Source: an uncultured Prevotella sp.
GTDB lineage: Bacteria > Bacteroidota > Bacteroidia > Bacteroidales > Bacteroidaceae
Direction of reading: 5' to 3'
Length of the DNA stretch: 17,532 nt
Assembly (NCBI GenBank): GCA_958369755.1
Contig: CATXJC010000040.1
Coordinates: forward strand, 1 to 17,532
The translations under genes were made by a program, and so were the position numbers. Position 1 is the first letter of the stretch, and every line of letters begins with the position of its first letter. This document shows, in pieces, positions 1-6,956 of the stretch. The notes beneath the pieces are model-generated. The model was not told the origin of the DNA and did no database searches. It was given only the letters and a program-made list of their open reading frames with translations.

Positions 1-185
1 TATTCGTAGGTTCTGGAATCTTCAAGAGCGGTAACCCTGCTAAGCGTGCCCAGGCTATCGTGAAGGCTGTTACCAACTACAACGACCCTAAGATGTTGGC
101 TGAGTTGAGCGAGGACCTCGGTGAGGCTATGGTTGGTATCAACGAGCAGGAGATTGCCTTGTTGATGGCAGAAAGAGGTAAGTAA
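1..185 (+). CDS. pdxS: PdxS, pyridoxal 5'-phosphate synthase lyase subunit (3' end only)
   Basis: The reading frame is open from base 3 and ends at TAA 183-185, giving the last 60 residues of the protein. The visible peptide starts FVGSGIFKSGNP and carries the glycine-rich phosphate-binding VGSGIF segment of PdxS, followed by the usual helical C-terminus (RAQAIVKAVTNYNDP, then LSEDLGEAMVGIN). PdxS builds pyridoxal 5'-phosphate from ribose 5-phosphate, glyceraldehyde 3-phosphate and ammonia in the cytoplasm, with the ammonia supplied by PdxT. The next gene is pdxT, 69 bp away on the same strand, which supports the call. The start and the catalytic lysines lie outside the window. Confidence 0.95.
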   Translation, partial: FVGSGIFKSGNPAKRAQAIVKAVTNYNDPKMLAELSEDLGEAMVGINEQEIALLMAERGK

Positions 186-209
186 TAATAAATAAGATAA
201 CGGATAAAG

Positions 210-240
210 GCCCCTCCTGAACAAGAAGGGGCTTTTATAT
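210..240 (+). terminator. Hairpin with short T-run between pdxS and pdxT
   Basis: GCCCCT (210-215) pairs with AGGGGC (227-232) around an 11-nt loop, and TTTTATAT follows directly. It has the form of an intrinsic terminator, but it lies inside a two-gene unit 22 nt before the pdxT start. A partial terminator or a 3'-end stabiliser that sets the PdxS:PdxT ratio is more likely than a full stop. That role is inference. Confidence 0.6.
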
Positions 241-254
241 TAGATAAGTATGTT

Positions 255-824
255 ATGAGAATAGCAGTATTAGCTTTACAAGGCGCTTTTGCTGAGCACA
301 GACAGAAGTTGGCTCAGTTGGGCGTGGATAGTTTCGAGGTTCGCCAATTGAAGGACTGGGACCAGCCGAAGGATGGCTTGATTATTCCGGGTGGTGAGAG
401 TACCACCCAGGCGAAGCTCTTGAATGAACTGGGATTGATGGAGCCAGTGAAGGAGGCGATTGCTGCCGGTTTGCCAGTTTATGGTACTTGTGCCGGCTTG
501 ATTCTTCTTGCCAAGAAGATTGAGGGTGAGCCTAGTCAGCGCATTGCTTCGATGGACATCACGGCTTTGAGAAATGCCTACGGTCGCCAGTTGGGTAGTT
601 TCTACATCGAGGCTCCGATGAAGGGCATCGAGGGAAATATCCCAATGACTTTCATCCGTGCCCCTTATATTAAAGATGTGTGGGGAGATGCTGAGGTTCT
701 GGCTGAAGTAGATGGCAAGATTGTGGCTGCCCGCCAGGGTAACCAGCTGGTTACAGCCTTTCATCCGGAATTGAACGAAAGCCTGGAGATTCATAAGTAT
801 TTCCTGGAAATGTGCAAGAAGTAA
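255..824 (+). CDS. pdxT: PdxT, glutaminase subunit of pyridoxal 5'-phosphate synthase
   Basis: This 189-residue protein is a class I glutamine amidotransferase of normal length for PdxT. It hydrolyses glutamine and channels ammonia to PdxS for vitamin B6 synthesis in the cytoplasm. The catalytic triad is visible: Cys79 in YGTCAGL, and His170 and Glu172 in FHPEL. The PdxT signature GGEST is at residues 46-50 and the oxyanion-side segment IRAPYI is near 134-139. The ATG start is supported by the family-typical N-terminus MRIAVLALQGAFAEH. It lies downstream of pdxS with an intervening hairpin and ends before a strong terminator shared with murF. Confidence 0.97.
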   Translation: MRIAVLALQGAFAEHRQKLAQLGVDSFEVRQLKDWDQPKDGLIIPGGESTTQAKLLNELGLMEPVKEAIAAGLPVYGTCAGLILLAKKIEGEPSQRIASMDITALRNAYGRQLGSFYIEAPMKGIEGNIPMTFIRAPYIKDVWGDAEVLAEVDGKIVAARQGNQLVTAFHPELNESLEIHKYFLEMCKK

Positions 825-858
825 AACTCAGGATTCTATTTGCTGAATCCATATCATA

Positions 859-898
859 AAGCAAAAAGCCTTACGGAATCCCGCAAGGCTTTTTGCTT
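859..898. terminator. Bidirectional intrinsic terminator between pdxT and murF
   Basis: A perfect 14-bp inverted repeat, AAGCAAAAAGCCTT (859-872) and AAGGCTTTTTGCTT (885-898), encloses a 12-nt loop. T-rich sequence follows on the plus strand and the arm itself supplies T-runs on the minus strand, so it can stop both convergent units. Confidence 0.9.
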
Positions 899-928
899 TT
901 ATAGTTTTACTCATTCTGAAAGTTCTTC

Positions 929-2230
929 TTACAACAGCTCAGGAAGCTGGAAGAGCTTCACGCTGTTACTGCCCTTGATGAGGATATAATGGTCGTGAGG
1001 CTGGTTCGCCTTGAGCGCTTCCTTCACTTCCTCTACATTCTGGAACTTGCGGTAGCTGCATGGAATATCCTTGAACTCATCGCCTACCAACCATACATTC
1101 TCCAGACCGGCTGCCTGCAACTGATCTACTACCTTCTGGTGCTCCTCGTGGCTCACTTCGCCGAGCTCGCCCATTTGTCCGAGAATCGCCATCTTATGAG
1201 GTACATCCATTACGCGGAAGTTCTCGATGGCGGCTGCCATGCTCGATGGGTTGGCATTGTAGGCATCTACCACCAGCTTGTTGTGCGCCGTCTCTTCCAA
1301 CTGTGAACGATTGTTGCTTGGAATGTAATTCTCCAGGGCGTGATCTATCTGCTGAGGCTTCACATCGAAATGAAGACCGATGGTGATGGCGGCAAGCATG
1401 TTGTCGATGTTGTAAGAGCCGATGAGATGGGTTTGAACCTCATGCCAGTCGAAACTTTCTGTGCGCCAGCGGAACTTCAGGAATGGAGCGCAGGAGATGA
1501 CTTCTCCCCATACATCGCAGTTTTCATCCTTGCCGTAGGTGATGAGGCGGTTGATGTTGCGCTGCTCAGCCATCTGCATCAGATGCTCGTTGTCGGCGTT
1601 GATGAAGACGAGGGCATCGTTGGCTGCGAGGTAATCATAGAGTTCTCCCTTGGTCTTCTTCACGCCTTCGAAGCTTCCGAATCCCTGCAGGTGGGCACGG
1701 CCCACGTTGGTAATCATACCGCAGGTAGGCTCCACGTATTCCACGAGTTTCCGGATGTCGCCTGGATGGGAAGCGCCCATCTCTACAACGGCAATCTCAT
1801 TCTCTGGTGAGAGACGGAAGAGCGTCTTTGGTACGCCTACATCATTATTGAAGTTACCCTGGGTGAACATCACGTTGAACTTCTCGCCGAGAACGGCAGA
1901 GACGAGTTCCTTGGTGGTGGTCTTGCCGTTGGTTCCGGTGATTCCTACCACAGGAATATCGAAGTGGCGGCGATGCTCACGGGCTAATTCCTTGAAGGTG
2001 GTGAGGCAATCCTCTACGAGGATGTAGCGCTCGTCGCCTTCCTTGGCATACTCTTTTTCATCAACAATCACATAGGCACAGCCTTTCTCCAAAGCCATGT
2101 CGGCAAACTTGTTGCCATCAAACGATGCGCCCTTCAAAGCCAGGAAGATGCTGCCCTCTGGGCAGTCGCGGCTGTCAGTGGTAATCACTGGGTGCGCTTG
2201 GTAAATCTGATAGAGTTCTGAAATATCCAT
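929..2230 (-). CDS. murF: MurF, UDP-N-acetylmuramoyl-tripeptide--D-alanyl-D-alanine ligase
   Basis: This 433-residue cytoplasmic ligase adds D-Ala-D-Ala to UDP-MurNAc-tripeptide, the last soluble step of peptidoglycan precursor synthesis. The ATP-binding loop GITGTNGKTTT is at residues 96-106, the Mg-binding Glu is in VVEMGASHPGD (149-158), and the likely carbamylated lysine is K194 in KKTKGEL. The C-terminal Mur ligase domain carries DAYNANPSS (322-330). The N-terminal TTDSRDCPEGSIFLALKG (17-34) is the substrate-binding module typical of MurF. Length is normal. The ATG start lies 25 bp downstream of a good Bacteroidota promoter. Its substrate is made by Ddl, encoded at 14300-15295 of this window. 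The gene appears monocistronic. Confidence 0.97.
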   Translation of the reverse strand: MDISELYQIYQAHPVITTDSRDCPEGSIFLALKGASFDGNKFADMALEKGCAYVIVDEKEYAKEGDERYILVEDCLTTFKELAREHRRHFDIPVVGITGTNGKTTTKELVSAVLGEKFNVMFTQGNFNNDVGVPKTLFRLSPENEIAVVEMGASHPGDIRKLVEYVEPTCGMITNVGRAHLQGFGSFEGVKKTKGELYDYLAANDALVFINADNEHLMQMAEQRNINRLITYGKDENCDVWGEVISCAPFLKFRWRTESFDWHEVQTHLIGSYNIDNMLAAITIGLHFDVKPQQIDHALENYIPSNNRSQLEETAHNKLVVDAYNANPSSMAAAIENFRVMDVPHKMAILGQMGELGEVSHEEHQKVVDQLQAAGLENVWLVGDEFKDIPCSYRKFQNVEEVKEALKANQPHDHYILIKGSNSVKLFQLPELL

Positions 2231-2254
2231 AGTCTATAACTGTTATTTTGGGTG

Positions 2255-2285
2255 CAAAAGTAATCTAAATTATGGACATAACAAA
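2255..2285 (-). promoter_or_regulatory. murF promoter (Bacteroidota type)
   Basis: On the minus strand TTTG (complement of 2282-2285) and the -7 box TACTTTTG (complement of 2255-2262) are separated by exactly 19 nt. This matches the Bacteroidota housekeeping consensus TTTG-N19-21-TAnnTTTG. The murF ATG follows 24 nt after the -7 box. Confidence 0.85.
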
Positions 2286-2326
2286 CAATTTTCCCAAAAA
2301 ATGATGGTAATCTCGAATATTCTTTC

Positions 2327-2334
2327 TATTTTTG
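2327..2334 (+). promoter_or_regulatory. -7 box for the small membrane protein/folP/cdaA unit
   Basis: TATTTTTG fits TAnnTTTG and lies 39 nt before the ATG at 2374. No clear TTTG stands 19-21 nt upstream, so the promoter may be weak or activator-dependent. It is divergent from the murF promoter about 65 bp away. Confidence 0.6.
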
Positions 2335-2373
2335 CAGAAATATTCGATGAATCTTTAGAAAGTGAGGCTCTTT

Positions 2374-2595
2374 ATGGGTAGTAGAGATGAAAAAGATAAA
2401 ACGAAAGTAAGGAAGGAAAAGCTGGCAGGCTATTTCTTTAATTTATCTCAGTTGACGTTTACTGGAACTGGGGTTGGTGGTATTGCTCCAATTCTGCAAG
2501 GAGAGTTTGGAGTTAAAAATTATGTAGTAATTATATTTGGTATAGTAATGACCTTCATTTTTGCGGGCATTGCTAATCGAATTTTAAAATATTAA
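2374..2595 (+). CDS. Small two-helix membrane protein, function unknown
   Basis: The 73-residue product has a strongly charged N-terminus (GSRDEKDKTKVRKEK, residues 2-16), a first hydrophobic segment at about 20-41 with the LAGYFFNLSQLTF motif, and a second at about 50-68 ending ANRILKY. This looks like a small inner-membrane hairpin protein. I have seen similar LAGYFF(D/N)LS(K/Q)L proteins in Bacteroidota, possibly the family called DUF6722, but I cannot check that. An in-frame GTG at 2362 would add four residues; the ATG is preferred because the purine-rich AGAAAGTGAGG sits at normal spacing before it. The gene is first in a tight unit, 3 nt before a microprotein gene and then folP and cdaA. 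Function is unknown. Confidence 0.75.
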   Translation: MGSRDEKDKTKVRKEKLAGYFFNLSQLTFTGTGVGGIAPILQGEFGVKNYVVIIFGIVMTFIFAGIANRILKY

Positions 2596-2598
2596 GTT

Positions 2599-2712
2599 AT
2601 GGAAGTTTACAATGGACTATTGTTTTTCTTTGTGGTTGGAACAATCATAGGTGGAAGCTTTCTTGCCTGGACTTACACAAAGCCAGGGAAAAAGTGGCTT
2701 AAAGAGTTATAA
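2599..2712 (+). CDS. Microprotein with one membrane helix, function unknown
   Basis: This is a 37-residue frame, ATG 2599 to TAA 2710-2712. The product begins MEVYNGLLFFFVVG, continues as one hydrophobic helix (about residues 6-25, with a glycine-rich TIIGGS face) and ends in a basic tail, TKPGKKWLKEL. This is the classic layout of a single-pass microprotein with a positive-inside C-terminus. It starts 3 nt after the stop of the preceding small membrane protein and ends 4 nt before the folP ATG, so it is probably translated from the same mRNA and may be coupled to both neighbours. The in-frame folP extension beginning at 2651 overlaps it in another frame and is not needed. Function is unknown. 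Confidence 0.7.
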   Translation: MEVYNGLLFFFVVGTIIGGSFLAWTYTKPGKKWLKEL

Positions 2713-2716
2713 TCCA

Positions 2717-3562
2717 ATGGAATATACAATCAATATCAAGGGGCGCTTGATGGATTTGAGCACCCCTCAGGTGATGGGCATCCTGAACGTTACGCCCGAC
2801 AGCTTCTACTCTGGCAGTAGAAAACAGACAGAAATGGAGATAGCTCAGAGAGCTAATCAGATTATAGAAGAAGGTGGAAGCATCATTGATGTGGGCGCAT
2901 TCTCCACCCGTCCCGGTGCCGATGAAGTATCGGAAGAGGAGGAGGGAAGACGCCTGAAGTTCGCTCTCGACATCGTTCGCAGGGAGCAACCGGATGCTGC
3001 CGTCTCCGTAGATACCTATCGCCCTACCTTGGCACGCAAGTGTATCGAGGAGTGGGGAGCCGATATCATCAACGATGTATCAGAAGGTGGAATCACAGGC
3101 ATCGCCAATGTGCCGCTGGAGCAGAGACAGGAGGAATATCCTGAAATGTTCCGTGTGGTGGGCGAACTGAAGGTACCTTATATATTAATGTCGGTGCAGC
3201 CTACGCTCGCCAAGATGATGAAGGGCTTTGCCAGGGAGGTGCAGCAGTTGCGCGACCTGGGTGCCAAGGATATCATCCTCGACCCGGGTTTCGGTTTCGG
3301 CAAGAATCTCATCCAGAATTATCAGATTTATGATGAGATGGAGAAGTTGAACGTACTGGAACTTCCGGTACTTGTAGGTATCTCCCGTAAGAGTATGATA
3401 TATAAGCTGTTGGGTGGCGATGCCACAACATCGCTCAATGGAACCACGGTGCTTGATACCATTGCCCTGATGAAGGGAGCCAGCATCCTTCGTGTTCACG
3501 ATGTGAAGGAAGCTGCTGAGGCTGTGAAAATCGTGGAAGCCATGAAGGAGGGCAGAGTATGA
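2717..3562 (+). CDS. folP: FolP, dihydropteroate synthase
   Basis: This 281-residue cytoplasmic TIM-barrel enzyme condenses 4-aminobenzoate with 6-hydroxymethyl-dihydropterin diphosphate in folate synthesis and is the sulfonamide target. Visible motifs are GILNVTPDSFY (21-31), DVGAFSTRPGA (58-68, the flexible substrate loop), DIINDVSEG (117-125), ILDPGFGFGKN (187-197) and GISRKSM (221-227, pterin-site and phosphate-site residues). The frame is open to a TTG at 2651, but that would add 22 unlike residues across the upstream microprotein gene. The ATG at 2717 gives the usual Bacteroidota N-terminus (M-YTINIKG-LMDLSTPQVMGI), so it was chosen. Its stop overlaps the cdaA start (ATGA, 3559-3562), which implies translational coupling. 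Confidence 0.96.
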   Translation: MEYTINIKGRLMDLSTPQVMGILNVTPDSFYSGSRKQTEMEIAQRANQIIEEGGSIIDVGAFSTRPGADEVSEEEEGRRLKFALDIVRREQPDAAVSVDTYRPTLARKCIEEWGADIINDVSEGGITGIANVPLEQRQEEYPEMFRVVGELKVPYILMSVQPTLAKMMKGFAREVQQLRDLGAKDIILDPGFGFGKNLIQNYQIYDEMEKLNVLELPVLVGISRKSMIYKLLGGDATTSLNGTTVLDTIALMKGASILRVHDVKEAAEAVKIVEAMKEGRV

Positions 3563-4329
3563 TAGAGTTTGGAATCAAAGATGCTTTAGATGTACTTCTG
3601 GTAGCCTCGCTGCTCTTCTATGTTTATCGACTGATGAAGGAATCCCGCTCGCTGAACATCTTCGTGGGCATCATGCTTTTTGTACTGATCTGGCTTTTCG
3701 TAAGCCAGGTACTCGAAATGCGTCTGCTGGGTTCTATCCTGGATAAATTGGTGAGTGTGGGAGTCATCGCCCTTATCGTCATCTTCCAGGAAGACATCCG
3801 CCGATTCCTTTATGAGATTGGTTCGCAGAAAAGTATGCGCCGGCTGGTGCGCTTCTTCCACTCCAGCAAGGAAAGTCAGAAGGAGGCAAACAAGGAGACG
3901 ATCATGCCTATCGTGCTTGCCTGCATGAGCATGGCTAAGAAATATGTGGGTGCCCTCATCGTGATAGAGCGAGGTGTGCCTTTGAAGGATATCATGGATA
4001 CTGGCGAGGAGATAGATGCCAAAATCAACCAGCGCTTGATAGAGAACATCTTTTTCAAGAATTCGCCTCTTCACGATGGAGCCATGGTGGTAAGTAACAA
4101 GCGAATCATGGCTGCAGGCTGTATCCTCCCCGTGAGTCACAACCTGGATATTCCCAAGGAATTGGGACTGCGCCACCGTGCCGCCCTGGGTATTTCGCAG
4201 AGCAGCGATGCCATCGCCGTCATCGTTTCTGAAGAGACGGGACGAATCAGCGTAGCCATCAAGGGCGAGTTCAAACTTCGCCTTTCTGCGGAGGAGTTGG
4301 AGAGCATCCTGACACAGGAAATGCTGTAA
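3559..4329 (+). CDS. cdaA: CdaA-type diadenylate cyclase (c-di-AMP synthase)
   Basis: This 256-residue membrane enzyme joins two ATP molecules into cyclic di-AMP, the second messenger for potassium and osmotic balance and wall homeostasis. Two or three hydrophobic helices occupy about residues 9-25, 32-52 and 57-77, and the DAC domain fills about 80-256. The two catalytic motifs are intact: DGA at 173-175 within NSPLHDGAMVV, and RHR at 205-207 within GLRHRAALGIS. SEETGRISVAIKG (224-236) is also typical. The ATG overlaps the folP stop by 4 nt. No CdaR-like regulator, GlmM or c-di-AMP phosphodiesterase is present in the window. Confidence 0.95.
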   Translation: MIEFGIKDALDVLLVASLLFYVYRLMKESRSLNIFVGIMLFVLIWLFVSQVLEMRLLGSILDKLVSVGVIALIVIFQEDIRRFLYEIGSQKSMRRLVRFFHSSKESQKEANKETIMPIVLACMSMAKKYVGALIVIERGVPLKDIMDTGEEIDAKINQRLIENIFFKNSPLHDGAMVVSNKRIMAAGCILPVSHNLDIPKELGLRHRAALGISQSSDAIAVIVSEETGRISVAIKGEFKLRLSAEELESILTQEML

Positions 4330-4419
4330 AGTGAAGCACGTAAACCTTTACGATAATGATTATCTCCCGTTTTAGCTTTTTTTACACATATTAATGGGCG
4401 TTATTTCAAAATAAATATG

Positions 4420-4427
4420 TACTTTTG
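4420..4427 (+). promoter_or_regulatory. -7 box of the pta-ackA promoter
   Basis: TACTTTTG matches TAnnTTTG. It lies 102 nt before the pta ATG, so the mRNA has a leader of about 95 nt. No convincing TTTG is seen 19-21 nt upstream. The region 4330-4419 after cdaA contains only two short AT-rich near-palindromes (4339-4352 and 4352-4364) and no obvious terminator. Confidence 0.7.
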
Positions 4428-4432
4428 CAAAG

Positions 4433-4497
4433 TCGATATGGCAAAACGACAAAAAACAAGTCGTAGCGCCTTATTAGATTGACAAATCTACTATCGA
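4433..4497 (+). promoter_or_regulatory. Candidate three-way-junction structure in the pta leader
   Basis: Three helices nest in the expected 5' leader. P1 is TCGATA (4433-4438) with TATCGA (4492-4497). P2 is GGC (4440-4442) plus ACGAC (4446-4450) with GTCGT (4460-4464) plus GCC (4468-4470), including a symmetric 3x3 internal loop. P3 is TAGATT (4475-4480) with AATCTA (4485-4490), closed by a GACA tetraloop. Only 1, 4 and 1 nt remain in the junction. I do not recognise it as a known riboswitch; a regulatory role is inference. Confidence 0.4.
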
Positions 4498-4529
4498 AGA
4501 TAACAAAATTATATAAATAAAGAAATAAA

Positions 4530-5576
4530 ATGGATTTATTACAGCAAATCGTAGCTCGCGCTAAAGCTGACAAGCAGCGCATCGTGCTCCCTGAAGCAGA
4601 AGAGGAGCGTACATTGAAAGCAGCCGATAAAGTTTTGGCTGATGATCTCGCAGACATCATCCTCATCGGTAACCCTGCCAATATTAAGAATCTCGCTGCT
4701 CAGTGGGGTCTTAACAACATCGACAAGGCTACTATCGTTGATCCACAAAACAACCCTAAGACTGAGGAGTATGCTGAGAAGCTCGCTGAACTTCGCAAGA
4801 AGAAGGGCATGACCATAGAGCAGGCTCGTGAACTCGTAACTAAGAATAACCTCTACCTCGGTTGCATGATTATCAAGACAGAGGGTGCTGATGGTCAGAT
4901 TTCTGGTGCATTGAGCACAACTGGCGATACTCTTCGTCCAGCTCTCCAGATTATCAAATGTACTCCAGGTATCACTTGCGTAAGTGGTGCTATGTTGCTC
5001 ATCTCAGACCAGAAGCAGTATGGTCAGGATGGCGTAGTGGTAATGGGTGACGTTGCTGTAACTCCAAACCCTACAGCAGATCAGCTTGCTCAGATTGCCT
5101 ATACAACAGCTCATACTGCTCAGTCAGTAGCTGGTATTGCTGATCCTCAGATTGCCATGCTGAGCTTCTCAACAATGGGTAGTGCCAAGGATGCTATCAA
5201 CAAGGAGACAGGCAAGAGCGTTTATATCATCGACAAGGTAAAGGATGCTGTGGCTATCGCTAAGGAGAAGTTCCCAGAGCTTCATCTCGACGGTGAGCTT
5301 CAGGCTGATGCTGCCCTCGTTCCTGAGGTAGCTGCCAAGAAGGCTCCAAAGTCTGAGGTTGCAGGTAAGGCTAACGTATTGGTAGTTCCAAACCTCGAGG
5401 TAGGTAACATCGGCTACAAGCTCGTTCAGCGCCTGGGTGGTGCCATCGCTATCGGTCCTATCCTCCAGGGTATCGCTCGTCCTGTTAACGACCTTTCTCG
5501 TGGTTGCTCTGTAGATGACATCTACTATATGGTAGCTATCACAGCTTGCCAGGCACAGGATGCAAAGAAGGCTTAA
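4530..5576 (+). CDS. pta: Pta, phosphate acetyltransferase
   Basis: This 348-residue cytoplasmic enzyme interconverts acetyl-CoA plus phosphate with acetyl phosphate plus CoA. It is the short, single-domain form; the long enterobacterial N-terminal domains are absent. Recognised segments are RIVLPEAEEERTLKAA (17-32), SGALSTTGDTLRPALQ (125-140), MGDVAVTPNPTADQLAQIA (172-190), LSFSTMGSAK (211-220), DGELQADAALVPEVA (254-268) and the C-terminal PNLEVGNIGYKLVQRLGGA with GPILQGIARPVNDLSRG. The ATG is preceded by an AT-rich leader with no strong SD, as is usual in this phylum. ackA begins 38 nt downstream, and the pair makes the ATP-yielding acetate route of a fermenter. Confidence 0.97.
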   Translation: MDLLQQIVARAKADKQRIVLPEAEEERTLKAADKVLADDLADIILIGNPANIKNLAAQWGLNNIDKATIVDPQNNPKTEEYAEKLAELRKKKGMTIEQARELVTKNNLYLGCMIIKTEGADGQISGALSTTGDTLRPALQIIKCTPGITCVSGAMLLISDQKQYGQDGVVVMGDVAVTPNPTADQLAQIAYTTAHTAQSVAGIADPQIAMLSFSTMGSAKDAINKETGKSVYIIDKVKDAVAIAKEKFPELHLDGELQADAALVPEVAAKKAPKSEVAGKANVLVVPNLEVGNIGYKLVQRLGGAIAIGPILQGIARPVNDLSRGCSVDDIYYMVAITACQAQDAKKA

Positions 5577-5614
5577 TCAACTAACTTTATTTATAACATT
5601 ACAAACTAAACATT

Positions 5615-6817
5615 ATGAAAGTATTGGTTCTGAACTGTGGTAGTTCATCTATCAAGTACAAGTTATATAATATGGACGATGAGTCTGTATTGGCACAGGG
5701 TGGTGTAGAGCGTATCGGTCTTGATAACGCTTTCATCAAGGTTAAATTGCCTAATGGCGAGAAGAAGCAGATCATGCACGACATGCCTGACCACAAGGAA
5801 GGTGTGAACTTCGTGTTCAAGTGCTTGCTCGACCCGGAAATCGGCGCTATCAAGGATTTGAAAGAAATCGACGCTGTAGGACACCGTGTCGTACAGGGTG
5901 GTGACAAGTTCAAGGAGAGCGTTATTGTTGACAAGAGCGTAGAGGATGGTATCGAGGAACTTTGCGACCTCGCTCCTGTTCACAACGCAGGTCACCTGAA
6001 GGGTATCCGTGCCGTAGACTCTTTGATGCCTGGCACTCCTCAGGTTTGCGTATTCGACAACGCATTCCACAGCACAATGCCTGACTACGCTTACCTCTAT
6101 GCAATTCCTTACGAGTTGTACGAGAAGTATCACGTACGCCGTTATGGCTTCCACGGAACATCTCACCGTTATGTTTCTAAGCGTGTTTGCGAGATTCTCG
6201 GTCTCGACCAGAACAACTCTAAGATCATCACTTGCCACATTGGTAACGGTGGCTCTGTAGCTGCTGTATTGAATGGTAAGGTATTGGATACTTCAATGGG
6301 CTTGACTCCATTGGCAGGTTTGATGATGGGTTCACGTTGTGGTGATATCGATGCTTCTGCCGTTACCTACTTGATGGAGAAGTTGAACATGAAGCCACAG
6401 GAGATGGCTGACTTCCTGAACAAGAAGAGTGGTGTGCTCGGTATCACTGGTATTTCTTCTGATATGCGCGACATCGAGAACGCTGCCAACGAGGGTAACG
6501 AGAAGGCTCAGCTGGCTCTCCGCATGTACGAGTATCGCATCAAGAAGTACATTGGTGCTTACACAGCAGCTATGGGTGGCGTCGACGCTATCGTATTCAC
6601 AGCTGGTGTTGGTGAGAACCAGACCGATCTCCGCGAGGAAGCTTGCAAGAACCTGGAGTATCTTGGCATCAAGATCAATAAGGAGGTTAACGACAAGGTT
6701 CGTGGTGAGGAAGCTATCATCTCTGCCGATGACAGCAAGGTGAAGGTAGTAGTAGTTCCTACCGATGAGGAGATTGTTATCGCTCGCGATACAATGGAAT
6801 TGGTTTCCAAGAAGTAA
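5615..6817 (+). CDS. ackA: AckA, acetate kinase
   Basis: This 400-residue cytoplasmic ASKHA-fold kinase converts acetyl phosphate and ADP to acetate and ATP. Family signature 1 is VLVLNCGSSSIKY (3-15) and signature 2 is GFHGTSHRYVSK (178-189). Arg91 in GHRVVQGG, Asp148 in FDNAFH and the CHIGNGGS phosphate loop (207-214) are the expected active-site elements, and VFTAGVGENQ is present near the C-terminus. Length is normal. It follows pta with a 38-nt gap and no terminator, so the two are probably cotranscribed. It ends before a 13-bp hairpin terminator. Confidence 0.98.
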   Translation: MKVLVLNCGSSSIKYKLYNMDDESVLAQGGVERIGLDNAFIKVKLPNGEKKQIMHDMPDHKEGVNFVFKCLLDPEIGAIKDLKEIDAVGHRVVQGGDKFKESVIVDKSVEDGIEELCDLAPVHNAGHLKGIRAVDSLMPGTPQVCVFDNAFHSTMPDYAYLYAIPYELYEKYHVRRYGFHGTSHRYVSKRVCEILGLDQNNSKIITCHIGNGGSVAAVLNGKVLDTSMGLTPLAGLMMGSRCGDIDASAVTYLMEKLNMKPQEMADFLNKKSGVLGITGISSDMRDIENAANEGNEKAQLALRMYEYRIKKYIGAYTAAMGGVDAIVFTAGVGENQTDLREEACKNLEYLGIKINKEVNDKVRGEEAIISADDSKVKVVVVPTDEEIVIARDTMELVSKK

Positions 6818-6838
6818 TTCCACACAATACTATATAAT

Positions 6839-6890
6839 ATAAGGTGAAGACTAAAGACAGCAATGGATGGTCTTCACCTTATTTCTTTCT
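6839..6890 (+). terminator. Intrinsic terminator after ackA
   Basis: A perfect 13-bp stem, ATAAGGTGAAGAC (6839-6851) with GTCTTCACCTTAT (6870-6882), has an 18-nt loop and is followed by TTCTTTCTT. It ends the pta-ackA unit. The remainder up to the next gene (to 6956) has short GATGAGG direct repeats (6904-6910 and 6921-6927) but no clear consensus promoter. Confidence 0.85.
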
Positions 6891-6956
6891 TATCATTATT
6901 ACATGATGAGGCTTCTGCCTGATGAGGATGGAGGCATCACTTAAATTTTGAGAATT

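Noticed and set aside
2651..2716. Longer folP start at TTG 2651
   Set aside because: The 22 extra residues overlap the 37-aa microprotein gene in another frame and do not resemble folP N-termini; ATG 2717 gives the expected start.
4339..4364. Two adjacent near-palindromes (CGTAAACCTTTACG and GATAATGATTATC) after cdaA
   Set aside because: Their loops are too tight for RNA hairpins, they are AT-rich and no T-run follows directly; chance is the best explanation.
5663..6238. 191-codon minus-strand frame inside ackA
   Set aside because: It is antisense to a gene with complete acetate kinase signatures and shows no recognisable domain.
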